DNA from: Epiperipatus broadwayi
Taxonomy: Eukaryota; Onychophora; Udeonychophora; Euonychophora; Peripatidae
DNA: 64,000 nt
Direction: 5' to 3'
NCBI GenBank assembly: GCA_028023455.1
Contig: JAQFVV010006476.1
Coordinates: forward strand, 496,001 to 560,000
Shown in pieces: positions 25,101 through 40,100 of this stretch. The position numbers were made by a program, and so were the translations under genes. The notes beneath the pieces are model-generated. The model was not told the origin of the DNA, ran no database searches, and saw only the letters and a list, made by a program, of their open reading frames with translations. The stretch's first letter is position 1, and every line of letters starts with the position of its first letter.

Positions 25101-28100
25101 ACATATAAAGGTAATAGTAAATAAAATAAAAAAATTGAAGAATTAAAAGATTTATCTTTTAAATACGGAACTAAATAATAATTTGAAGTTATAAAATTGG
25201 AATAAAGATTATATTCTAATTATAGGGAAAAAGTAAAATTAGTGATAATGAGATAAAAATGTACTTATAATAATTAAAGAAATGAGAGTCAAATTTCTGT
25301 CATTGATAACAATAATTTGAGTTTCATAATAACTCTGTAATTAAAGTTAACAAAAGGTTAAAACATACTGGAATTCAACATGTGTAACTCAGAGAAATAA
25401 CCACCTTATCTGATGAACGGGAACACCAGCCAATCAGCTGTAGGAAGAAAACAATTAAAGAAGACATGCAGGTTGGAGGAGAAAAACGAAGACAGTTAAT
25501 GTGGTGCTCAACAAGCGAATGGACTCAAATTTGGGTGCTGGATGTCACTGTTTTCCCAGTAACTTCTAGAGCGGAGAGCTTGCCTCTGGACATGAGTAAG
25601 CAAGCAATGCATTAAACAGGTCGGAACGATCTTTATTATTATTTTGTACGCCTATGGACTTATGTGTATATATGTATATAAAATGTAAAGCTACTCTAAT
25701 AATTATTGTCAGTTAATGTATTATTGTGAGTTAGATTTATTAAATGCACTGGATTTAACCGAAGTAGTGTTGTGCCATTATTGGATAAACTATTGGAATT
25801 CAATTGGGGGAACCGTAAAGTTCCCCAATAAGGGTCTGGGTCGTAAGATTTAGTAAGATGCGGACATAACACTTTATAATAAGATATATCATTTATATTT
25901 AGAAACATTATGATAATTGCAACAGTAGTCATAATATTATTTAAAAATTTTTATTTATCAAAATATTTAATTAATTTTATGTCAGTACAATAAGAATTTA
26001 TTTGTAATTTTTTTTTCTTCTATCGATAAGCTAAAAGAACCAGAAATTTTTGCTTGTGAAGAAGCTGTTAATCCAGAAAATCCTGGAGATCATCCGCTAT
26101 TTGGTTTAATCGATCAAGTAAGAGAAAAATTATATATATATAAATAAATTTCACATTTTATATTTTTTTTTGACATATTAATTTATTTGAATAACAGAAA
26201 AAAAATATAAATAATGAATCATTTTATATACTTTTATTTAACTTATTCTATTTTTTATTTTGATAAAATTGTAATGTTCTCAATAAATTTAATGCAGAAA
26301 GTGATTTTCAATTAATGAGTTCTAACATACCCATTAATGCAAAATTATAGAAATAAAAGTTCTTAATAAAAACAATATTTGTGGGAGATATTCCTAACCT
26401 TCAAAAATATTCCAATGAATTTAATTTAGAACTTTCAAATCATTTTAAGATATTAATAGATTTTGAAGATGGTTCAGATTTGAATAAAATCAATTGGAAT
26501 TTAATTGATATATTATTAAAAACTGCAAGATAGATAGCTGATACTAAAAAGGAGCAATTGACTAGTAAATTTTCTACTGAGACAAGATAATTTATGAAAA
26601 AAGAAGGAATATGAAAATATATATAAATGACCTATTAAGAAGAATTGAGTATCTAAAACTTTATAAAATGGTACGATAAAGATTAAATGATAATAACAAA
26701 ATATAATTGTGAATTAGCAAGGATAGCTGAAAAAGAGAATAAAAGCCTCAAAAGTGTAAAACATTATCTTGTTATTGGTAAGAAACTTATTTCTGCAATA
26801 AGAAAAGATGGAACTTACTAAAAATGGAGATGACATTGTGAAATGTGTGGAAGAATTCTATAAAACATTTAGTAATAAAAAACGATGACTATATCTTCTA
26901 AAATGCCCAGAATTTTTAGTGAAGTGAGACAGTCAATTAAATCTATGAAGAAAGGAAAAGCTCCAGGTATTGATGAATTTATAATTGATGTCTTAAAAGA
27001 AACAGATGTAAAAATAGAAAAATTGTTAGTAAGATTATACACCAAATGTCTTAATTATAAAAATTTATCACATAATTGGAAAAATGCAGTCAGGAATATT
27101 GATATTTAAAAATGGTGATAAAGAAGATTTAGAAATTACAAATCTACCAGTCTTTTATCAATTTATCCAAAATTTTTACTAAAATAATTATAACTTGTTT
27201 ACAGCACATTACAAAAAACAATATTGACTATTAAATAAATTAGATTCTTGCAGTCATTTGAAAATAAACACAATTCAGTAAACTCATGTATATTAGTATA
27301 CTTATTTCCTCTGAATACCTTGTTATATTTTTTATATGCTTTCATTTAACTTACTTTATTTTTTATGTCTGTCATCTGTCTATCTATAAGAAATCTTATA
27401 ACTCAATTTTCACCCATTTTTTTAGTTGAAATTTTGTATAATTATGAATTCCCAATGATATCACATGACCACCACCTCTTTTGCTTGTGTATATCTGTTG
27501 TTAAAACAGGCAAAACTCACTATACGTACTGCCACACACAGCAAGCTAGAGTAATCAATGGATGCCAGAAGGCTTGTGCGTAAAATCCCCATCTAGTGCC
27601 TTCTCATCCAATATCCTCAGACTAGTTTCTGGCTTGTGATCTTTGTCAGTGAGGAACTTTGGTTCTGAGAGCACTGCACCTAGATCTTAGGATCTAATGC
27701 AACCCTCCAGCAGCCACCCTTTATCTCCATTTAACTACAAAACTATGAGTCTTAAACTGAAAACACCTTAATGTTTTCAATCCAAGCCCATTAGCTTATA
27801 TAGTCGTATACTATATAAGTTGTTGGAGGGTTGCATTAGATCCTAAGATCTAGGTGCATTGCTCCCAGATCCAAGGCTCCTCACTGACGAAGGCCACAAG
27901 CCAGAAACTAGTCTGGGGATTTTGGATGAGTAGGCACTAGATGGGGATTTTATGCACAAGCCTTCTGGCATCCATTGATTACTCTAGCTTGCTGTGCGTG
28001 CCCAATACGTGTAGTGAGTTTTGCCTGTTTTATTCCCAATGACATTATATTTTTTTTAAAAATTTGCAAATAAAAATAAATTAGCAATCTTTACAGAACT

Positions 28101-31100
28101 ATTTTATGTTGGTATTAAATTGTATCTAACCTTTTTTTTGTTATCATTTTTATTACTTAAGTAGAAAATAAAAAATTAAAAAAACTTCTTAAAAGAAAGA
28201 CTTTATTTCATGTAAATGCATTAAAAAATAAACAAAAGTAAAAAATAAATTTTCTTCAATTTAAGAATCATTTAAATAAATTTGCAACTAACACTAATTT
28301 TGAATAGATTGCCATTGATTCAAGAATATAAGCATAATTCTTTAAGAATTTAACTTGTGAATTTTGAAGCATGATTGCCCCTAGTTTTACTTATGAGAGT
28401 TTTAGAAAAAGTATTTTTTGCATTTTAATTTATGCGAACTGAAAACTTCCAGCAATTTATGTGTAAACTAACGCATAAACGAAAATATAGTTTGCTGTGA
28501 TTTTTCATTTGTTTCTGCGTAAATTTCATCTCTATTTGAGCTATGGCAATTTATTTTTACATTATATTGCATTTTTATATTAGTTAATGCATTTATGTGA
28601 ATAAAAACTTTTTTAAAAAATATATATATATATATTGTATTTTTATTGCAACCCAATAGAACAATTCATTATCAATGTTCTAATCTTTAAAAGTTTTTCT
28701 TGAATTGTTAATTAAAGGAAATAAAAGCTGATTCATGATATAATAATCTTTAGATTTAAAATTTTTTATTGATCTGTAAAAAAGATTACATCATATTGCT
28801 AAGTTGAGGGGGGAAAAAAGTAATAATTAAGATTTTCAAAGTATTCTTGATTTTTAAAAAACATCCAATAAACTACATGAAGAGTAAAAAAAATCATTTA
28901 TCCAATTGATTTGCATTTTAAATAAAAAGGAAAAGAAAGGGGAGAGGGTTAATTAATCATTATTAAAAATTATTTTTTTAATTATAATGTTATAAAAATT
29001 TTTAATGATTTTTAAAATTAATAATATATCATAGTATTAATATTAGACAAGGGAAAATATTCGTAATTTTAATTACTATTGTATAAAAATTTTGTTCTGA
29101 CATAGAAATAAGCATAGATTTAAAATACTTTTATATTGTTGATATTGTTGTCAAACAAAATTTTTTTAAAAACTTTCCTTTATACTAATTTTACAATAAA
29201 TGTATACAGTATACCGATCACTTGATTAGTTGTTTACATGTGGTAATTTAATAGTTATAAATTATCAAACTATTTGAATTAGATTTATTTTTTCTATCAA
29301 GCTTTTCAGAAATATGTATATATTTTAGCGGGATAATTTATAAACTATTAAATTAGCTAATATAAACAATTAATTTATTGTTTGGTACATATATATTAAT
29401 AAAATAAATTATTACTCTATACGGATGGTCCTTGTCACTTTTAACTTTTATCAGTCTATTGCAAGATGAAGGTCTCTCCAAATTTAATCCAGTTTCTTCA
29501 ATCCTTATTCTCTTTTCTCCATATTATACCTGCACATTTCCTTATTCTATATATTTTACAATCTCTTGGGATCCAGTTTAAAGCTTCAACTCTTTATCTA
29601 TTATCATCTTTACTAGCAATATGTCATAATTCTTTCAAAGATGTCAGTGATATTATTTGTTCTCTTATCTGTGTATTTTGCTTTGGATTCCTTCTTGTTA
29701 CTTCCACATATATCTATCCATATTTTTTCAGTTGTCGGAGATCTCTGTATTGTTTTTTAGTTAAGGTGTCCAAGTCTCAGATCCATAAGTAAGAATTGGT
29801 AAAACACATATATTAGAAACCTTCCTTTTTCAACACCTAGAACATGTTTACTTTTAATGTTGAGTTATTTCTGTCAAAAGCACATCATTCAAGTTTAATT
29901 CTATGATTAATTTCATGCATTATGTTTTCTTCATCAGGCGGACGCATTACACGGTCGGAAAGACTACCTATATTAATAATCTGGCCGAGATATTTGTTAA
30001 CTTGTAATTCATGATTATCAATCTTTATTCTTCTTGTTCTGAGAAGAAAAATATACCGAAAGTATTTATATATTTATGTATATCAAACTGCAGATAGTAA
30101 AGTTAATATTTATTTCAATTTTCAGTGGAATACCGATGTTTTAAAAATACGAGTAGTTTATTTTGAAAATAAAAAGAATGTCTAAATATAAAAAAAATCA
30201 TTAAACTGGAAAAGCCACTAAAAAGTTTCAGATATTCATATATGCAAACATATATTCATTTGTCACTGAATCAACGTTAATACATGAGAGTAGTCATTCT
30301 TTCCAAGTTTGTTAAAATTATTCTGGAGGAATTATAGTATTCAGACTTGTTAGTGAATATATTTGTATATTCTCATTGTAACATATTTGATAAGCATTAT
30401 TTATTTACAGATTTATTTAAATTATTAGAATATTTAAGTGATTTTATAAAATATTTTAGATTGTATGAGTTAGATTTAAAATTTTCATTGCTGTATTTAA
30501 CTTTTTGAAATAATTAGAATTCGTTTTAAGTTAAACGCATACTATATTGTGCATCATGTGAATGACAAGCGCTTTGTAACATAATAAATTGCAAGTAATG
30601 GCAAGCAAGGTCAAACTACTATTAATTTTTCTTGGCCGTAGTATTGTATTACTTAATTATTTGTTTCAGAAAAAGAATTTAATATGCATGCCATTTACAC
30701 GCGTAGAGAATTTTCATTATGCTATTTCTTATGAGTGCTATTTCATCAGTACCAGCATTTAATATTCCAAGTGCATCTCATATTGGAGCAGGTCTCAGAT
30801 GGAAAATATTGCTCAGGTACATGGGTTACTATGAATAAAAGACTAATCAATTCAAAAATTTTATTCTGGAATTATTTTGTCTGTAGGCTATAGGGAAGGT
30901 TTTTCTGACGGAATGTGAGCCTTTGAGAAAAGCATTAATATTCACTACTATTAAATAAATGGGTTATCACTATTATTTTGCTGGAGAAGTTTCTTCAAAG
31001 ACCAAGAGATAAAACCTGGTGAAACCTTTCATAAGGAACATGGGAAATCTGAAATTAGAGAAGTTGTAGCAAAATGTAGATATATAATTTATTGTACTTA

Positions 31101-34100
31101 AAAAGAGCTACAAATTGGTTTTGGTCATGTACAAATAGTCTGGAGAATGGGAAAATTTAAGAGGTTAGAACTACAGAAAGCTGTTTTTAATCCACTTAGA
31201 GGAATAGACAAGGAACAGACTTAAGTTAGTGGTATTATTCTTTTAACTCTGAATAAAAAGTATGAATTATTGAGCAGAAACATCTCAGAGTATATTATTG
31301 CAGATTTTGCGAAATTTATTCACAATTATACATATATGTTGATCAACTGATGTGTTTGATGAATAAGAAAATTATTTCTATAATGAACTGCAGGAAACAG
31401 TAAAAAAAAAAAGTGGTATTCATAATGTTCATAGAAATCTTAATGCTAAAATAAATGATGATAACCTTGACTTAGAGCACAAGCAAAATAACAGCATGAT
31501 GTTGTTTGAGTTTATCCTAATTATCAGTAGAACATCAAGCCATATTATGACTATTTGATGTTAGAAGTATAAGAGGAACTTATACTTTGATGTTTACAGA
31601 ATATGTATATGCTATAATTCATTGTGCATCAGTTTAACCATTGACCACAAAATTTTTAAGGCGCTATCATGTTTGATTATGAGTTACATCATTGAAATCT
31701 GTGTCTCATACTTTCATAGATCATCTTTAATGTTTCCCGCCATCACAAAATCTTGAAAACACTTGAACTTCCAACTTATGGCTTCACTACTGTACACAGT
31801 TTGAATCATTTCAAATATTTCAGTAACAGTTTTTAACCATAAAACAACATTTGGATTAAGATATGAAACACACTATCATATTTCATATCATAACTTGTTG
31901 ATCCAAATACATTGGCACCTTAAAATTTCTATGATGAATAGATGAACTATGTTGTTACATAACAGATCATTGATTCAGAGGTGTCACTGGGACACACTAA
32001 TGTATTGAATTTGTGGCAATACAAATGTTTAATGGTCCAGTTGTAAAAATTTAATGAAAATATAGTTAAAACAAGCAAAACTCTCCATACAGCAGTAGTG
32101 CCACTCAGTGCAAGCCAGAGTAATTAATGGATGTGATCATGTGTAAATATAGTTTTATAAAAATTGATATTCTTAGATTAAGGGATGAAGAAGATTGCAT
32201 TTTTCAAAGTCATGAGACATAATCCATGGATGAAGATAATCAAAGTAAGTGAGACTGCAAAAACAATGAATAATGAAGCCAACATTTATATAAAAAAGCA
32301 AAAAGATGATTTGAAAAGATTAAAAAGACTAAATAAATATTGACAAAACAAGGACAATCATCGTTAGTTTTGATGACACAAAACTTTATATTTCACAAGA
32401 AAGAGGTTGAAATAACAGATTTGTTAAAACTAAATAGAAGATACTGATTTTATAAAAGCAGTTATGAAGATAACAGGAATATTTCATCTATATACAAATT
32501 ATTGGCAATTACTATTGATTAATATTTAGAAGGAAGAAAAATGACTCTCAGATTGACAGAATGTGTACAAAGAGAGCTTTCAACATAACAGTTGAGTTGA
32601 AAAATTAGTTAGGTATTGCACTGCTCTCAGGATGTTGCAAAATTTTGAACATATAACCTTAAAATGGATTAAATCCCATTTGACATATTCATAACTAGTT
32701 TTTTGCAAACTGTTGGATTGTATTTTGTCTTGAGATGAACAGATTAATGAATAAGGATTGCATTTATTAAAGATAGGAAAGAAAAAAAAAATAACATGCT
32801 GTAATTAAAAAATTAAAGCTTATTGAAAGAGATCTTAGACAATTGAAGGATTGTAGCCACAAGAATTCAAAATCATTGGGGAATAAATCCGTACAGAGAT
32901 TAATGAATACATGAACACTCCAAAATAGTAACAAAAATAAACTGTAGTGAATTTCGTAAATAGAACAATTTATAATCAAACGGCTATTTCTAACCCTTGG
33001 ATTGTGATATTAATGCTATAGGAATATTATAACTGAATCGTAGATGATTAGAAAAATGTATGATTGGAAGAATAATTGTTTACATCTTTTCAAATGAAAT
33101 ATTTGGATTGGGCAGTCTTTTCCCAACTACGAAAACATGATTCTATAAAATTGTGTGATACATCATAACTGCAGAACTATTTAATATTTGAGAGATAAAC
33201 ATTTTTATATTGTGGCGTAAGTATCACTTTCAGAAAGCATTAAGGTCTTCCAAGGTGATAATGCTGCAATTAATGTGACTCACATAATATTGATTTGAAG
33301 AACGCAGTTATTTTCAAATAATGTAATTTAAATATTAGATTCAATAATAGTTAAATCAGATGAGTTGATATTTTCCATCATCATTTTTTCGAAACTGAGA
33401 TTTTTTTCCTTCCAACAGGAAAGACCTCATATTTCTCTGATAACAATAGAATGTTAGAAAATTCAATTTTACATAGAATATTAATAGTTTTTTTTTATAT
33501 AAGTGGTGCCTCTTTACTATTTTACTATAGATATGACAAGTGTTCTCATTTTTTTTTTTTTAATGTCTTATAATGGTCGGACAAACAGACTGTAAAGTGC
33601 CAGAGAGAAGATGCTACAAGATTGAATGTTTATTTCATGTTTAGCATCTCATATTAATTTAATTATAAGCCACCAGATTTTTACAGTGTCTGAAGGATAA
33701 ATTTGAATTGGATTTAAACACCAATCTTGGAAATATACCCTTCTATCCTGGGTTTCTTTTATGTAATGAGTGATACTATAGCCAGTATATTCTCCTTCAG
33801 CACCTTAAAATAAACTAACAATAAAAGAAGGTAAACTATTATTTTTTGAAGGATTCTCATTTTTCTCCCTTTCAGTCCATAATCATCCCTTAGCACAATT
33901 AATTTTGGCATACGTCAGATCATTATTCTATCTGATCTCTGTATTGAATGAAACATTAGTAAAGAAAATTTGTCTAAGAAAACATTATTTAACCAAAGTC
34001 ATAATAAATTTATTTATATGCAAAACTATTTACAATAACACCATTGATTGTCTTCCACTATGAATGTTCCATTGGAGTTATATTTTCCTTATCACTTTCA

Positions 34101-37100
34101 CCAAACATTATCTAGTCGTAACAGGTATCTTAAATGAGCTTAACTTTTAACTTTACACTTCCTAAGTAGTCTTTGACTTTAATTGATTGACTTTCAGTTA
34201 AGTACTAATTTTATTCTAGCACTCATTATATTGTTGTCTGTAATATAATTCTACCAAATATTGTGAGTACATTACACTCATTATTGTAATTTTAACTTAT
34301 ATATGTGTATGCTCATGATTTTGAAGTACACTGTTTTGGAAAAGGATTTTATTTCATATATTTTACACATTCTCTCCTTGTGGGCATGATTTCTTGTTCA
34401 TAATTCTTAAATTTTCTGAATCATTTTAGATCTTTAATTTAATGAGATTATCTATATTACATAACACAATTAAAAGATGTCATAGATGAAATATCATGTA
34501 GGTAAAATTAAACAATAAAATTCCTAAGAAGTATATATGCTCACTTCATCGATTAATATTTATCAAATATATGTAAGCAAGTTTTAAATTCTTAATCAAG
34601 AATGTAAGCCAATTAAATTAACAACTGGGACATGTATAGCAGCTATGTTTACTGCATATGGCAAATAGAAATAACTTTATCATTTATAAAATATTTACAT
34701 AAATGGTTCATGATATAGGACTACATTAACTGTCCATGAAACTCACATAAAACAACTCCACAGTAAATTTTTTTATTCACATGAATGGACATGGTTAATA
34801 ATAAATCTTCACTGATGAAATGGATATTCATTGCTGCATTTACTTCTCTAAATCATTACATGAGGATTCATTTATAAATAATTCAAATTGTGTACAACAC
34901 TGGTGATGAGTTATTAATGATTATTGTTATAAAAATAAATTTTGATTCTCCAAGATTTTCTCTGTCGTTAACTTTATTCTATTTAAGTAAATTAGGGTCG
35001 TAAATAATTTCAGATATTTCCAATGCCAATATAAATTTTCAAAATTAATAATTCAATTAACTTCCAAAGGCAGGCATTTAATGTATTGAAATTTTCATTA
35101 TATGTATACATTCAACACATATGCATACATATAGGTGAATTCTGAAGGTTTGTGACGATGGTGTTCTAGTTGTATTTCTATATTGGACTATTTCCATCAT
35201 CTAATATGCGTATTGAATGTCTTTAGAAAAAAATTAACTTTATTTAAATATTCCAAATACATTTAACTGTTAGTAATAGCACACAGGTTAGTATATGCAC
35301 AACGTTTCGAGATGTATTATTCTCCCCTCTTCTTCAAGTGCTGCTGACTTGACCAGTGACAGTACTAGCATAGGATTCGAACCTGGACCCTTAGATTCTT
35401 GAGTATTGAATTTTAAGGTAATGCCTTAACCAGTATAGTAGGATGGCACAATTGGTTAGAGCGTTACCTTAAAATTCAATACTCAAGAATCTGAGGATCC
35501 AGATTAGAGTCCCATGCCAGTACTGTCACTAGTCAGGCCAGCAACACCTGAAGAAGAGGGGAGAATAATACCTCTCGAAATGTTGTGCATATACTAACTA
35601 ACCTGTTTGACATGCTATTGCTAACAGTTGAATGTATTTGGAATATTTAAATAAAAGTTAATTTTTTCTAAAGACATTCAATATGCATATTAGATGCTGG
35701 AAATAGTCCAATATAAAAATAGGTGAATCCTTTATTCTATCATTAAACTCATTTTAATTAATCCTTTTATATATAAAATCATCTTCATATCTTTAATAAA
35801 AAAATAACTTCTAACTGAAGTTTCTTGAGGGAAATATATAAGATAATGTATATATATTATAAAGAAATACATTTCAAAATCTTTTTCTTTATTTTATTGT
35901 TTTCTCCAATTGCAATTAAGTCATCATAGTAACTGGCATACTTACTTTTTTGATCCTCTTCCTATCGTAATGTACCTTCTTAAGGATTTCTGAATATATT
36001 TTTAAAAAGAACAAAAGAAAATATTATAATTAAAAAGATTATTACATAAAATAAAGAATCATAATATTATATAAAAGAAATTTTTTTTCTAAATTAATCT
36101 AAGAGCGAAATAAAATAAATTTACATCTATAATCTGATCTTTCAACAATTATGTATGTATAAAAATAACTTTGAATATATAGCTTGGATTTCCAGGCAAT
36201 CTTTGAGTACTCATTTAAATTCCACAATATTTAGTGAATTGTCATCATTTCTATTTTAACCTTGTGCAAGATGCCATATTTGATAAACATTGCATTCTTG
36301 TAATTTTTCCTAAGTTAATTAAATCTTGTAGATAATTTGGATACAATTAACAGCATGCAAATGTGGAAGGTAATACTTAGGTGACTTCGTTGGCTGAATT
36401 AAACAATCGTAGCAAGAGAAATCCACCAGTTTTTAATTTATTCATTCATATCTTATTTTATTATTATAGATATTTTAATTAGCAGTAAAATTTTGCTGGT
36501 TCTTTACATTGGTTTTTTTCCCTTTGCTATCTCTCTGGTAGAGAGAGAAATCCAGAAAATCGAACAATCCGATTATCTCCGAGAGCTAGAAGCAGTCAAA
36601 TGAATAACACATCTTTTGTCACCTTTATATAACTTTATGATAATTACCCTATTTTTTCATTTTATATAGAGTTAATACACAAGTCTGGGTTATTTATCAT
36701 ATCCACATATCAACTGGTCTTAAATATAATTAATTAATTACATTGTTTTTCAAAAACATATTAGATTTAATTAAAACTTTGATTTTGAATCTTTGGTATC
36801 TGGCAAAAATACTACATCAAAAATGACCTATTTGGAATTTATTTAAAATTGAACTTAGACTTTTCCATTTTTGGAAATTATACTTCCACACACACACACA
36901 TAAATAATTTAATTGTCTCTGCATGTAGATGTATACATAGATATTAAATTGAACTTTAAATTGTTATCATTAAGTTCATTTAAAATTCTCTGTAATCAAA
37001 AAACTATGCTATTGATCTTTGTCTTTCTGACTAACTTTATACCTCTAATTATTCTTTGTTCTGCATGATTTTAGCAATTAGTTATGATTGTCAATGAAAT

Positions 37101-40100
37101 ATCCATTTTATTTATATGTATGAGTGTGTGTAGTTGAATGATTTAAATATTTCTATTTAATATTTATAATGCATTCTAAGAGATAATTGCTTTTATTTTT
37201 AAGGACTTGAGCAAAATTAGCCCCAACTACGAAAGCTTGCTTGGCAAAACAGGTCCCATCAAAAGTTCTGACACTGGACAGAAATTGTTGGCCACACAAG
37301 GTGCTGCTCAGAACGGTAATCGGAGCCAGGGCCGCTCCATAGTGTAATGTTGACTTTTAATATGATTTAATTTATTTCTAAAACTAGTTAATTTAGTTTC
37401 AAAATTGGCCCTATGATTTAATTTCTCAAATTAAAATAGTAAAAAAACAAAGATAATTAATGCATTTTTTTTTTCTAAATTAAATCCTTAAATTAATAAA
37501 GTTATCATTAATTATAGTTTTGTATTGATATTTATATATATGTATAGGTATATATTTTATCTATATACCAAACATATGTAAGTATATTCATTTTTGTGGT
37601 ACATTATTTTTATTTTCATTATCGTAAATATATTTTCTTTTAGAGTTGAGTATCAAATTTTATTTGACAAAAAAATAAAGTTCATTGTTTGACAACTTTA
37701 ATATCCAATCTTTATGATATGAAAGAAACTGAATTCAGTTTGTTCTTTGGTCATTATTTAAAATTATTTTTCGAATATTGATTTAAGAATTTAGTGATGT
37801 AATTTTAATATTGATCTTGTTTAACTTTCTGTTTTTTTTTTTAATTCATATAATCTTAATTCCATTTTAATAAGTTTATTTATAAATTAAGGTTAGATTA
37901 CAATATATCAACTTGTGGTAAATATATAAAAAGCATTTTTTATCTTAGAATCAATCAATTTCACTTAAGGTACATTCATTGTTATAATGTCCGAAATTAA
38001 CTATTTAGAATTAATTATCATCTTCTCTTAGTTTCAAATTTTTCAATGAAGGAGATATAAAAAAACTTTAAAAAATTAAGTAGATTACAATTTGCGAATG
38101 CATAGAAATTGTCAATAATTTCCAATTCTATTGATCATTTATTAATAATAAAAGATTGATAATAATGCCTAAAGGTGTATTTGTCAGAATTATAATAAAA
38201 AGGCTTAACTAAAGATCAGATCTATTCAAGTTAAAGTGTTCTCTGTTCATTTTCATCGTGTAAAAGATAATAAAAAAATTAGGATAAGAAAATTAACGAT
38301 ATCTTTGAATTATGGTCATTGGAAGTTTTTGCTAAGACTATAATTCAAAGATATTGTTAATTTTTTTATCCCAATTTTTCTATTATTTATCTTTTATCTA
38401 ATGTAAATTAACAGAGAATACTTTAATTTAAATAGCCTGATCTTTGGTTTAGACTTTTTATTATAATTCTGAGAAATACTGCTAGGCATTATTTTTAATT
38501 TTTTATTATTAATAAATGATCCACAGAATTGGAAATTATTAGCAATTTCTGCGAATTCACAATCGACTTTATTAAATTCTTGTACCCTTTGATATTTCTG
38601 CATTTTGTTGTAATTCTTATTAGAATAATGACATTATTATCACATTATATTTTCTCTCAGTCTTAAATCTATAATTCATTATCATCGTTTTCAACCATTA
38701 TCGATCCATTGCAGGATGAAGATCTCTTCAAGTTCACTCTAGTTTCTCTGATCTCTAACCTTTCTTCTTCACATCACAGTAACACACTTTCTTACTTCAT
38801 CCATCCATCTCACATGTGGTCTCTTTCTAGGTCTTTTACAGTTTCTTGGAATCCACTTTAAGATTTCAATTGTCCATCTATTATCGTTTTTTCTAGCAAT
38901 ATGTCTAGCCCAACTCTTAATTCTTTTATTGATGTCAGTAATACCTGTTTGTCCTCTTATCCATGTCTTTTGTTTTCGATCTCTTCTTGTTACTCCTAAC
39001 ATACATCTTTCCATACTTCATTGAGTGGTCTGAAGTAAAAGTATTGCTCTTCTATTAATTGTCCAAGTCTCAGATTAAAAACCTTACTTTTCAAAACAAA
39101 TAGGCATATTTCCTTTTAATATTAATTTAATTCTATCAAAAGCATTTCATCCAAATTTAATTTTATGATTAGTTTCATTCATTATTTTCCCATCTGTAGA
39201 ATAATCTGATCACAGTATTTGTGGATGTTAACTTCTTTTAACTGATCATTATCAATTTTTATTTTTTTGAAAAAATCCACTGAACATTACCTTAGTTCTT
39301 CTAACATCTATCTTTAGTTCTACTTTTGTAATTTGATCTGATGACTCTTCCTGAAGTTCTGAAGCATTATTTGCAAAAACAATTTCATCATCTGCAAAAC
39401 TAGATGATTTAAATAATCTCCATTTACTTTTACTGCCCCAGCTTTCTATTTTAAGCCACAAAATACTTCTTGCAAAACTGCTGGAAAAATGTTGTGGAGT
39501 TACCCTGTCATACACCTTCCTGAATGTTAATCTTCCTAGGATTATTATGTAATTTAATCATTACTGTTACATTTTTATAAATATTTTACAAAATATAACA
39601 ATATCCTGGATCCATACCTTTATGATTCAGTGCCTTAATCATTGAAGAAATGCTTTTAGAATCAAATGCCTTTTCATAATCTACAAATTCAAGGCATAAT
39701 AATAACTCATATTCATTGGTCCTTTCTATAATTTTTCTCTATACTTAGATATGATCCACTGTACTAAAACCACATATAAATCCAGCTTATTCGTTATTGA
39801 TTAAAATCCAAAGATCACATAGATGAATTGTAATTATCTTGGTTAAAATTTTGTATAGAACTGTACTCATCTTATAGCTAAAGACGCCGTTCTATGGCGC
39901 GTTTTTCACGCCAAAACACATAAAAATGCTGTTTTCGCGGCTGACACGTTCGAACCCGCATTTTCTACAACTTTTTTGTTGTGCTACAGAATGCAGACCG
40001 CTATGTCGCGTCACAGTACAGCATGTATGTCGCATCGTAGCAATTACATTTTCCGAATTTGCACAGTTTATAAAATAATTACGGCTTGATAAGAGAGTTT

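Larger units (their letters stand above)
18831..26030. other. ASH2L intron, 7200 nt
   Basis: It holds a 44-bp tandem duplication, a gag-like coiled-coil fragment, a hammerhead-bearing repeat copy at about 22803-23050 abutting a palindrome at 23059-23322, and a GC-richer LTR-like stretch at about 25384-25860. Bases 20870-22800 and 23323-25380 are AT-rich and unassigned. Confidence 0.65.
27300..28090 (+). repeat. Dispersed repeat 'D' split by foldback 4
   Basis: The left half (27360-27458) has the tgtctgtcatctgtctatc head and 'ttagttgaaattttgtata'. The right half resumes at 28032 with attcccaatgacattatatt and 'aatttgcaaataaaaat', matching the uninterrupted order at 1420-1470. The copy therefore pre-dates the foldback insertion. 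Confidence 0.7.
26118..37203. other. ASH2L intron, 11086 nt
   Basis: This is the longest intron. It holds a sense LINE fragment (26400-27240), a dispersed repeat split by a foldback (27300-28090), an antisense LINE 3' end (29430-30060), a short-arm palindrome (31630-31970), a partial foldback arm (32066-32140) and a SINE-like foldback (35144-35718). A short CA run is at about 36889-36901. Bases 28100-29429, 30070-31629, 32150-35130 and 35732-37203 show no recognisable element. Confidence 0.65.

Noticed and set aside
29466-29792. A 108-codon plus-strand frame rich in Leu/Phe, membrane-like.
   Set aside because: It is the antisense of a recognisable LINE C-terminal domain on the minus strand.
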